Origin: Candidatus Latescibacterota bacterium | Lineage (GTDB): Bacteria; Latescibacterota; UBA2968; UBA8231 | Direction of reading: 5' to 3' | DNA length: 7,789 bases | NCBI GenBank assembly: GCA_022827165.1 | Contig: JAJDTN010000023.1 | Span: 1-7,789, forward strand | In this document: positions 1 through 5,498 of the stretch, in pieces | How the letters are laid out: each line of letters opens with the position of its first letter | Numbering within the stretch: position 1 is the first letter of the stretch | Position numbers and translations under genes: made by a program | The notes under the pieces: model-generated | What the model was told of the DNA's origin: nothing | Database searches by the model: none | What the model saw: only the letters and a program-made list of their open reading frames with translations

Positions 1-282
1 CATGCCGGAGGAGAACAGCAGGGCGGCGTCGGCCCCGTCGAGGGCGGCGAGCTTGGCCTCGGCGGCGCCGACCGTGGGATTGCCGTAGCGGCCGTACTCG
101 AAGTGGGTGCGCTGGCCCTGCTTGTACTCCTCGAACTCGTCGAGGCTGTCGAATACGTAGGTCGCCGTCTGGGCGATCGGCGTGGTCACCGACTTGGCGT
201 GCTTGCGGCGCTCCTCGCCGCCGTGGACCGCCCAGGTGGAAGGGCCGCCCGCGGCGGCGGTCGAGAGATCTTCTTCGCTCAT
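1..282 (-). CDS. Cystathionine gamma-synthase-type PLP enzyme, N-terminal part (runs off the left edge)
   Basis: The first 94 residues of a Cys/Met-metabolism PLP-dependent enzyme (fold type I) are visible; the rest lies beyond the window edge. Residues 16-44 carry the family opening (TWAVHGG, then a TTPIAQTATYVF stretch). YGRYGNPT at 63-70 contains the Tyr and Arg that, in this family, reach across the dimer to the PLP phosphate of the partner subunit. The fragment ends in SSGM at 91-94, part of the cofactor phosphate-binding loop. The catalytic lysine is outside the window. The ATG at 282 lies 10 bp after the threonine synthase stop with no clear Shine-Dalgarno site, so translation is probably coupled. 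Cystathionine gamma-synthase is the favoured reading because of the thrC neighbour. O-acyl-homoserine sulfhydrylase, cystathionine gamma-lyase and methionine gamma-lyase share these motifs and cannot be excluded from the N-terminus. Confidence 0.88.
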   Translation of the reverse strand, partial: MSEEDLSTAAAGGPSTWAVHGGEERRKHAKSVTTPIAQTATYVFDSLDEFEEYKQGQRTHFEYGRYGNPTVGAAEAKLAALDGADAALLFSSGM

Positions 283-292
283 TCGGACAGGT

Positions 293-1630
293 TCAGGCGT
301 AGACGGTGTCCACGGTTTCGAGAACGGCCCGCCGCACCTGCTCGAGGTCGGCGTCGACCTCCACGGGCCGGTTGGCATGGTTCGGGGTGACGCCGAACCC
401 GTCCAGGCGGTCCTCGTGGTAACCCACCTTGAATTCCGGGAACTTCAGCCCCAGGGCGGTGGAGATCACCACGACGCGGCTGTCCGGCCGGACGGTCCCG
501 CGGGCGATGAGCTTCTCCAGCGCCGCCAGGGCGACCCCGGTGTGGGGACAGGTGAACAGGCCGCCGCGGTCGGCGCGCGCGCAGGCGTCGGCCAGCTCGG
601 CCTCGGTGGCCTCCTCCACGACACCGTCGAGACGGCGCATGACCCGGATCGCCCGCTCCCAACTGACCGGGTCGCCGATGCGGATGGCGGAAGCCAGGGT
701 GTCGGAGGCCTCGACCGGCTCGAAGGACTCGAAGCCCGTCCGATAGCTGCGATAGAGAGGATCGGCGTTCCGGGCCTGGGCCACCGCCAGCCGCGGCAAC
801 CGGTCGATCATGCCCATCTGGCGCATCTCCAGGAACCCCTTCCCGAGGGCGCTCACGTTCCCCAGGTTGCCGCCCGGGATCACGATCCAGTCCGGGACGA
901 CCCAGTCGAACTGCTGCAGCAGCTCGATGCCGACCGTCTTCTGCCCCTCGATCCGCAGGGAGTTCATCGAGTTGGCCAGGTAGACGTTCTCGCTCTTCAC
1001 GAGATCCCGAACCAGGCGCATGCAACCGTCGAAGTCGGTGCGGATCGACAACGTCAGGGCGCCGTTGGCGATGGGCTGGATCAACTGCGACACGGAGATC
1101 TTGTCCTTTGGCAGGAGCACGATCACGGGGATGCCGGCGGCGGCGCCGTAGGCGGCCAGGGAGGCCGAGGTGTCCCCCGTGGAGGCGCAGGCGATGGCCG
1201 GGATCGCCTGTCCGTCGGCCCGCATCTGCTTGACCATGGAGACGAGCACCGTCATGCCGAGATCCTTGAAGGAGCCCGTGTGGCTGTGGCCGCACTGCTT
1301 GATCCACAACTCGCCGACACCGATCTCGTCGCCGAGGCGGTCGGCCCAGAACAAGTTGCTGCCGCCCTCGTAGATGGAGACCACGTTGCCGTCGTCCACG
1401 GCGGGACAGACCAGTTCTTTCTTGCCCCACACGCCGCTGCCGTAGGGCCAGACCGTCCCCATGTAGCGCTGATCGAAGAGGCGCCGCCACTCGGTCCCCG
1501 GCCGCCGGCCCAGGGCCTCCATGTCATGGACGACCTCGAAAAGTCCGCCGCACCCGCACTCGTAGACCACCTCGTCGAGATCGTGGCGGCTGCCGCAGCG
1601 GATGCACTCGAACCAAGCCTGGTACTCCAT
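293..1630 (-). CDS. thrC: Threonine synthase
   Basis: This 445-residue PLP enzyme (fold type II) should convert O-phosphohomoserine and water to threonine and phosphate in the cytoplasm, the last step of threonine synthesis. The N-terminus has a four-cysteine, zinc-ribbon-like knuckle (C9, C12, C25, C27), seen in many longer threonine synthases. [10 protein letters not shown] at 117-126 holds the PLP Schiff-base lysine, K122. ASTGDTSAS at 149-157 and the [10 protein letters not shown] loop at 252-261 (PLP phosphate binding) follow in the expected order. The length suits the family. The ATG at 1630 is chosen because the conserved Cys motif starts at once after it; only a weak GGTGA lies upstream. 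A promoter-bearing 97-bp gap precedes the gene, and a cystathionine gamma-synthase-type gene starts 10 bp after it. The two enzymes serve the threonine and methionine branches from activated homoserine. Confidence 0.95.
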   Translation of the reverse strand: MEYQAWFECIRCGSRHDLDEVVYECGCGGLFEVVHDMEALGRRPGTEWRRLFDQRYMGTVWPYGSGVWGKKELVCPAVDDGNVVSIYEGGSNLFWADRLGDEIGVGELWIKQCGHSHTGSFKDLGMTVLVSMVKQMRADGQAIPAIACASTGDTSASLAAYGAAAGIPVIVLLPKDKISVSQLIQPIANGALTLSIRTDFDGCMRLVRDLVKSENVYLANSMNSLRIEGQKTVGIELLQQFDWVVPDWIVIPGGNLGNVSALGKGFLEMRQMGMIDRLPRLAVAQARNADPLYRSYRTGFESFEPVEASDTLASAIRIGDPVSWERAIRVMRRLDGVVEEATEAELADACARADRGGLFTCPHTGVALAALEKLIARGTVRPDSRVVVISTALGLKFPEFKVGYHEDRLDGFGVTPNHANRPVEVDADLEQVRRAVLETVDTVYA

Positions 1631-1681
1631 CGATCACCGAGCGGTTGGAGCGGTTGCGGGAGAAGGGGTTATACAGCGGGA

Positions 1682-1710
1682 AATCTACCCCGGGGGCCGT
1701 ACACCGGCAA
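1682..1710 (-). promoter_or_regulatory. Candidate sigma70-like promoter for thrC and the downstream PLP enzyme
   Basis: Read on the minus strand, TTGCCG (1705-1710) and TAGATT (1682-1687) are separated by exactly 17 bp, each matching the sigma70 hexamer consensus at 4 of 6 positions. The predicted transcript would start about 45 bases upstream of the thrC ATG. A second -10-like TATAAC sits closer to the gene at 1668-1673 but has no convincing -35 at the right distance. No TPP, SAM or T-box type leader is apparent in this short gap. Matches of this quality occur by chance, although AT-rich hexamers stand out in such GC-rich DNA. Confidence 0.4.
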
Positions 1711-1727
1711 GGAAACGGGACGCCGGA

Positions 1728-2345
1728 TCAGGCTGGCACGCGCCGCACCAGCCATGGGACCGCGGCCGCGGCGATGAGGGTTTCGGGCACCATGTAGCTG
1801 GCGTTGTAGAGGAGGGAGTACTTCCACACCGGCGTCCCCTCGGGGGCCAGGTGGGCGAAGTAGACGACCCCGGACAGGACGTGGCTCCCCAGCCTTGCCA
1901 GGCTGGCGCCCGCCGAGGCCGCGGCGATCGTCCAGGGGCCGCTTTTGGCGGAGGCCGCCAGGCCGGCGAGGCCCAGACTGGCGAAGGCCGCGGGGTAGTC
2001 CAGAACCAGCTGCACCGGGTGTACGAAGTAGGGTGTCATGACGAAGTTGACGACCCCGTAGGCGGCCCCGGCCAGGATGCCGGCGCGGGGGCCCCTGCGC
2101 AGCGAAAGAAAGAGGATGGGCAGGGTGTGCAGACTCACCGAACCGCCGTACACCAGGTGGGGCAGCTTGACGCGAACCAGGCTGAGGACCGCTGCCAGGG
2201 CGATGGCGACGGCGGTCTCCGCGGCGGTGCCGGTCCTCACGAAGGAGGAACCCGCCGGCCCGGGAGGCGTCTCACCAGTGCGGGCCATCCCGGTCTTGGC
2301 TCGCGCCTCCCTGGCGGCCGGGGGCGTACTCGCCTCCGGCCGCAC
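1728..2345 (-). CDS. thiT: ThiT-like thiamine transporter, substrate-binding (S) component of an ECF transporter
   Basis: A small polytopic membrane protein resembling ThiT/YuaJ, which captures thiamine in the membrane and works with a shared EcfA/EcfA'/EcfT energising module. From about residue 44 the sequence is mostly membrane helices with ThiT hallmarks: GGSVSLHTLPILFLSLRRG at 67-85, a HPVQLVLDYP stretch at 109-118, SHVLSGVVYFAHLAPEG at 154-170, and WKYSLLYNASYMVPE at 174-188. H155, Y176 and N181 keep the spacing I recall for the thiamine-contacting H125, Y146 and N151 of Lactococcus ThiT. The open frame begins with GTG, and its first 35-40 residues (Ala/Pro/Arg-rich, no membrane character) are absent from typical members. 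The true start may therefore be internal, for example the ATG at 2288; no strong Shine-Dalgarno site decides it. No ECF ATPase or EcfT gene is nearby, and no TPP riboswitch fits the 36-bp gap upstream. Confidence 0.85.
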   Translation of the reverse strand: MRPEASTPPAAREARAKTGMARTGETPPGPAGSSFVRTGTAAETAVAIALAAVLSLVRVKLPHLVYGGSVSLHTLPILFLSLRRGPRAGILAGAAYGVVNFVMTPYFVHPVQLVLDYPAAFASLGLAGLAASAKSGPWTIAAASAGASLARLGSHVLSGVVYFAHLAPEGTPVWKYSLLYNASYMVPETLIAAAAVPWLVRRVPA

Positions 2346-2358
2346 CTCGTTCTACCGC

Positions 2359-2379
2359 CCGGGGGCCTCGGCACCCCGG
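2359..2379 (-). other. GC-only hairpin between the TPR-parvulin gene and thiT
   Basis: The 36-bp spacer holds a perfect 6-bp inverted repeat, CCGGGG (2374-2379) and CCCCGG (2359-2364), with a 9-base loop. It lies immediately after the TPR gene stop and about 13 bases before the GTG of thiT. No T-run follows, so it is not a canonical intrinsic terminator. It could be a processing or stability element, could limit ribosome access to thiT, or could be chance in GC-rich DNA. Confidence 0.3.
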
Positions 2380-2381
2380 CC

Positions 2382-3410
2382 TCAGTTCAAGCGCTGCAGG
2401 AGCATGTACCCCTGCTGGATGCGGACCGGGCCGCCGACCCCCCCCACCTGCAGCTTCAGCACATTGCTCTCGACCTCGGGGAGCATCTCCCCGGGCCCGA
2501 AGAACCCGAGATCGCCGCCGTCCCTGGCGTTGGGCGCCTGGGAGAACCTGGCCGCCAGATCCCCGAAGTCGCCGCCGGCCTCCAGCTTCTCGAGGATGTC
2601 GAGGGCCTGGGACTCCGTCGGAACGAGGATGAAGCGGGCCCGCATCTTGCCGTCGAGGATCGCCCGGATGCCCTCCATGTTGACGTTGATGGCATGCAGG
2701 AGTCCCGGATCCCGGGCGACCGCCTTCGTCCGGTCGTACCACTCGAGGGCCTCGGCATAGCGTTTCCCGGCGGCCAGCAGGTAGGCGATGTTGTTGTGCG
2801 ACTCCACGTCGTCGGGGAGAAACTCGAGGACCCTGTGGTAGCGCAGCAGAGCGCTGTCGGGCTTCCCCGTGCGCGTGTAGTGCAACGCCAGCAGGCGGTG
2901 GGCGTGGGCGTTGCGGTCGTCGAAGGCGAGGGCCGTGTCGAGCTCGGCGCGGGAGGCGGCCAGGTCTCCGGCCTGCAGGTGCAGGAAGGCGAGCTGGGTG
3001 CGCACGCCGGAGTTCCCCGGGGCCAGCTCCATGGCCCGGCGCACGTAGTGCAGGGCGGAGTCGAGGCGGCCCACGGCGAGGAAAGCGTCGTTGAGCATGG
3101 AGTAGACGGGAAGCTGGGCCGGGCGCTCGCCCAGGGACCGGTGCAGGAGCTGCACCGCGCGGCTGCCGTTTCCCTGGATGAGGTAGAGCTCGGCGATGCG
3201 GTTCAGCACCTGGGCGCTGCCGGCTCCCTCGGCGAGGGCCTCTTCGTAGCGCAGCAGCGACTGGTCGAGTTGGCCGCGTCGGGCCAGCCCTTCGGCCTCC
3301 CTCACCAGGCTCACCAGCCTGGGTTCCGGGTCCGGCCGGTCCTGTGCCGACGTGCCCGCCGCCGCCAGGGTGATCCCGGCGAGCAGGAGGGCGCCATTGG
3401 CCAGGCTCAC
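2382..3410 (-). CDS. Exported TPR-repeat protein with a C-terminal parvulin-like (PpiC/rotamase) domain
   Basis: A 342-residue protein of unknown specific role. Residues 1-22 look like a signal peptide: a hydrophobic stretch ending in TSA before QD, though without the usual basic n-region, so export to the periplasm is inferred. Residues about 34-235 form a run of roughly five to six tetratricopeptide repeats, for example LDSALHYVRRAMELAPGN at 116-133 and YAEALEWYDRTKAVARDP at 218-235. Residues about 257-342 match the parvulin fold, with ARFILV at 258-263, GGDLGFFGPGEMLPEVE at 298-314 and GYMLL at 334-338. The parvulin hallmark residues are replaced: F260 for the first His, A292 for Cys/Asp, M336 for the second His. 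It may therefore be a folding or binding module without isomerase activity. The GTG start is well supported by GGGAGGT (3417-3423) six bases upstream. It begins 16 bp after the aldolase stop. Confidence 0.82.
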   Translation of the reverse strand: MSLANGALLLAGITLAAAGTSAQDRPDPEPRLVSLVREAEGLARRGQLDQSLLRYEEALAEGAGSAQVLNRIAELYLIQGNGSRAVQLLHRSLGERPAQLPVYSMLNDAFLAVGRLDSALHYVRRAMELAPGNSGVRTQLAFLHLQAGDLAASRAELDTALAFDDRNAHAHRLLALHYTRTGKPDSALLRYHRVLEFLPDDVESHNNIAYLLAAGKRYAEALEWYDRTKAVARDPGLLHAINVNMEGIRAILDGKMRARFILVPTESQALDILEKLEAGGDFGDLAARFSQAPNARDGGDLGFFGPGEMLPEVESNVLKLQVGGVGGPVRIQQGYMLLQRLN

Positions 3411-3416
3411 CGATCC

Positions 3417-3423
3417 ACCTCCC
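3417..3423 (-). promoter_or_regulatory. Strong Shine-Dalgarno site for the TPR-parvulin gene
   Basis: On the minus strand GGGAGGT lies 6 bases before the GTG at 3410. It fixes this unusual start codon and shows that the gene is translated independently of the aldolase, whose stop codon (3427-3429) lies just upstream of it. Confidence 0.75.
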
Positions 3424-3426
3424 GCC

Positions 3427-4194
3427 TCACCGGTCCTCGGACCGCAGCCGCTGCACGACTTCCCGGGTGATCCGCTCCACGAGGCCGTCCTCCGGGCTCC
3501 CCTCCGGGGGATCGCACCCGGGCCGTCCGCGGATCCCGAATCGCTTGCGCAGCTCGATCAACTCCCCGACCTGATCGCGGTCGAGGGTGTTGGTGGCCCC
3601 GAGCTGCCGGGAGACGAGGACGATCCGCGCGAAGTGCTCCACCGTCTCCATCTTGAAGTGGGCCTCCTGCACCGACTCGCCGAGGGTTACGGCGCCGTGA
3701 TTGGCCATCAGCACGGCATCGTACTTCTCGAGGAGGGGGCGCATCGGCTCGAAGATGTCGGGCCCGCCCGGCGTGCCGTAGGGCGCGAGAGGGACACCGC
3801 CGAGGAGCACGACCACTTCCGGCAGGACGCATTCGGTCAGGTCGAGGCCGGCCACGGCAAAGCCCGTGGCCGTGGGCGGATGGGCGTGGACGACGGCGGC
3901 CACGTCGGCGCGCAGCCGGTAGGCCTCCAGGTGCATGCGGATCTCCGAGGAGATCTTCATCGGCCCGGAGACCTGGGTCCCGTCCATGTCGCAGATGGCC
4001 AGCATCTCCTCGGTGAGGAACCCCTTGCTGACGCCGGTGGGGGTGCACAGCACCCGGTCGCCGCCGATCCGGGCCGAGAGGTTGCCGTCGTTGGCGGCGA
4101 CGAATCCGAGCTGGTAGATGCGGCGCCCCATCTCGCAGATCTCGCGGCGGGCGGTGAAGGCGGAGGAAGCGGTGGCCACCGGATCAGCGGGCAT
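3427..4194 (-). CDS. Class II (FucA/AraD-type) aldolase with a putative microcompartment-targeting C-terminus
   Basis: A 255-residue zinc-dependent aldolase/epimerase of the family that includes L-fuculose-phosphate and rhamnulose-phosphate aldolases and ribulose-5-phosphate 4-epimerase. The expected metal ligands are present: E84 in ISSEIRMH, H103 and H105 in VVHAHPPT, and H166 in MANHGAV. NDGNLSARI at 35-43 and TPTGVSKG at 51-58 form the substrate phosphate-binding regions. This complete set suggests an active enzyme, but the substrate cannot be read from the sequence. After the catalytic domain, a Pro/Gly-rich linker (about 222-237) leads to a terminal helix, LVERITREVVQRLRSE (238-253). 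Its hydrophobic residues at 238/239, 242, 246/247 and 250 form one face. This layout is typical of encapsulation peptides on microcompartment cargo, and a BMC-H gene lies two genes upstream. The ATG at 4194 overlaps the membrane-protein gene by 11 bp and lacks a Shine-Dalgarno site, so coupled translation is likely. Confidence 0.9.
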   Translation of the reverse strand: MPADPVATASSAFTARREICEMGRRIYQLGFVAANDGNLSARIGGDRVLCTPTGVSKGFLTEEMLAICDMDGTQVSGPMKISSEIRMHLEAYRLRADVAAVVHAHPPTATGFAVAGLDLTECVLPEVVVLLGGVPLAPYGTPGGPDIFEPMRPLLEKYDAVLMANHGAVTLGESVQEAHFKMETVEHFARIVLVSRQLGATNTLDRDQVGELIELRKRFGIRGRPGCDPPEGSPEDGLVERITREVVQRLRSEDR

Positions 4195-5080
4195 GGGCCG
4201 GGCCGAGGACCGAAACCGGCGACCAGCGCCCCTGACCGAGGACGATCAGGCCGGCCAGACCCGGCACCACGAGGTTGACGGCACACAGCGCGAGGGCGGC
4301 CTGAAGGGCCACCGCCGGCTGGACTCCGGCCAGCCCGAGGACGGAGACCGCGGCGAACTCGCGCACCCCCAGGTCGAGGAAGCTGATCGGCAGCAGGGTC
4401 TTGAGGGCGAAGACGGCGGGCACGCTCCAGAAGACGGAGGGGGGCAGGGGACCGGCAGCCAGCAGCAGGAGATGGAACTGCGCGAAGAAGACCAGGTTGA
4501 AGACCGCGGAACCGCAGAGATTGGCAGCCCAGCCGCGACCGGGAACCGCGCTCAGCACCTCGAGCCATTCGCGGCGGTGCCGACAGCGGCGAAGGAGGTA
4601 CCATCCAGCCCCCCCGATCGCCACGGCCGACGCCGCGCCGCCGAGGAGCCAGCCACCCCCGATCCCGGGCAGGACGGATGCCGAGAGGGCGCCCGCCAGC
4701 AGCGTCACTCCAGCGGATGTCGTGCGGTCCGCCGCGGCCAGCTGGGTGGCGGCCAGCCGCCGTCCCGGCAGGATCAGGCCGCGGCCGAGCTCCCCTACCC
4801 GCCCGGGGGTGATGAGACCCAGGCCGAAGCCGGCCAGCAGGGACCGCAGCGCGTCGGCGCCGGAGACCTCGGGAGCCGCCGCGCGCAGCAGGACCCTCCA
4901 CTTCCACCACTGCAGGACAAGACCGACCGGCAGGAGAGCCACGGCGGCCCCGGCGAAACGCAGGTCCAGCCCGGCCACCGTGCGCAGCAAGGCCTGCGGC
5001 GACGTGGTCAGGCCGACGACGCCGGCCAGGAGGACGAGGCCGACGGCGACTCTCGCGAAGGACGCGGGCAGCCGCCCCAT
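4184..5080 (-). CDS. UPF0104 / LPG-synthase-TM family membrane protein (flippase-like)
   Basis: A 298-residue polytopic membrane protein related to YbhN/AglD and to the membrane half of lysylphosphatidylglycerol synthase (MprF). Family signatures are GFGLGLITPGRVGELGR (about 84-100) and PISFLDLGVREFA (about 231-243). Roughly six to eight membrane helices can be drawn, near residues 8-24, 42-60, 80-92, 123-139, 144-164, 188-210, 216-232 and 256-282. Members are linked to lipid or lipid-linked saccharide translocation or modification, but the function is undefined for most, and nothing here gives the substrate. The ATG at 5080 shares one base with the BMC-H stop (TGATG); the preceding GTG at 5083 is an equally coupled alternative. 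No Shine-Dalgarno site is visible. The gene's 3' end runs 11 bp into the aldolase gene, so it is translationally tied to both neighbours. Confidence 0.85.
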   Translation of the reverse strand: MGRLPASFARVAVGLVLLAGVVGLTTSPQALLRTVAGLDLRFAGAAVALLPVGLVLQWWKWRVLLRAAAPEVSGADALRSLLAGFGLGLITPGRVGELGRGLILPGRRLAATQLAAADRTTSAGVTLLAGALSASVLPGIGGGWLLGGAASAVAIGGAGWYLLRRCRHRREWLEVLSAVPGRGWAANLCGSAVFNLVFFAQFHLLLLAAGPLPPSVFWSVPAVFALKTLLPISFLDLGVREFAAVSVLGLAGVQPAVALQAALALCAVNLVVPGLAGLIVLGQGRWSPVSVLGPAHAR

Positions 5081-5373
5081 CACGAGCCGGGTCCGGGCCC
5101 GGCCGCAGAGCTCAGCAGCGGCTCGAGGGATGGGTGCGGCCGGGGTATCACGTGAACGGCGACGACCTCCCCCACGGCGCGCGCCGCCCGCTCGCCGGCC
5201 TCGGTGGCGGCGCGCACGGCGGCCACGTCCCCGCGGACCAGGGCGGTGATCAGCCCTCCGCCGACGGGGTGCCAGCCGAGGAGCTCCACTTCAGCTGCCT
5301 TGACCATGGCGTCGCTGGCCTCGACGAGGGCCACCAGGCCGCGGGTCTCGATCAGCCCGAGGGCATCGCCCAT
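5080..5373 (-). CDS. Bacterial microcompartment shell protein, BMC-H hexamer (PduA/EutM type)
   Basis: A single-domain, 97-residue BMC-H protein, close to the usual 90-100 residues, that should form the hexameric tiles of a protein shell around an enzyme core. It is recognisable from end to end: [20 protein letters not shown] at 2-21, DAMVKAA at 21-27 with the edge lysine K25, [16 protein letters not shown] at 45-60, and AVHVIPRPH at 72-80 with the edge arginine R78. The pore segment reads HPVGGG at 35-40, where PduA has EKIGSG, so the pore Ser and adjacent Lys are replaced by Gly and Pro. The ATG at 5373 is used because family members start right before this ALGLIETRG motif. The open frame continues 29 codons further upstream, but that segment has no family resemblance and overlaps the promoter. 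No Shine-Dalgarno site is visible. It is probably the first gene of its operon, ahead of the flippase-like protein and the aldolase. Confidence 0.96.
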   Translation of the reverse strand: MGDALGLIETRGLVALVEASDAMVKAAEVELLGWHPVGGGLITALVRGDVAAVRAATEAGERAARAVGEVVAVHVIPRPHPSLEPLLSSAAGPGPGS

Positions 5374-5431
5374 GTTTGGATAACATTCTCGGAGAAAAGG
5401 ACTTGCAGGGTTCTTCGGGAGCAACCGGGCA

Positions 5432-5460
5432 ATAATCGCGCCGCCCCCGGCATCGGTCAA
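5432..5460 (-). promoter_or_regulatory. Candidate sigma70-like promoter for the BMC-H operon
   Basis: On the minus strand TTGACC (5455-5460, 5 of 6 consensus bases) and GATTAT (5432-5437, 4 of 6) are separated by an exact 17-bp spacer. Both sit inside the 125-bp gap between ychF and the shell gene. Transcription would begin near 5425, giving an untranslated leader of about 50 bases. The leader is locally AT-richer than its surroundings. This is the best promoter match I found in the window. Confidence 0.55.
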
Positions 5461-5466
5461 GGCGGC

Positions 5467-5488
5467 GGGGCCGGCCCGATGGCCCCCC
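5467..5488 (-). terminator. GC-rich hairpin after ychF, possible weak terminator
   Basis: About 11 bases after the ychF stop codon, GGGG-GGCC and GGCC-GG-CCCC can pair into an 8-bp GC-only stem with a 4-base loop and a 2-base bulge (arms 5481-5488 and 5467-5476). No T-run follows, so it does not meet the classical intrinsic terminator pattern. Its position between the ychF stop and the BMC promoter would suit a boundary between transcription units. Confidence 0.3.
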
Positions 5489-5498
5489 GGGACGCCGG

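Noticed and set aside
1668..1673. TATAAC as the main -10 box of thrC
   Set aside because: No reasonable -35 hexamer lies 16-18 bp upstream; the TTGCCG-N17-TAGATT pair fits better. Kept only as a secondary possibility.
182..1777. A 531-codon open frame on the plus strand opposite thrC
   Set aside because: The opposite strand encodes a fully recognisable threonine synthase. The plus-strand product is His/Gly/Asp-rich with no family features, as expected from a frame antisense to high-GC codons.
1602..3470. A 622-codon plus-strand open frame opposite thiT and the TPR-parvulin gene
   Set aside because: It runs across two genes and the gaps beside them without any domain signal, is Gly/Gln/Arg-rich, and has no Shine-Dalgarno site. 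It is an artefact of few stop codons in GC-rich DNA.
5374..5460. A 29-residue N-terminal extension of the BMC-H protein
   Set aside because: BMC-H proteins begin right before the ALGLIETRG motif. The extension overlaps the promoter hexamers and resembles nothing known.
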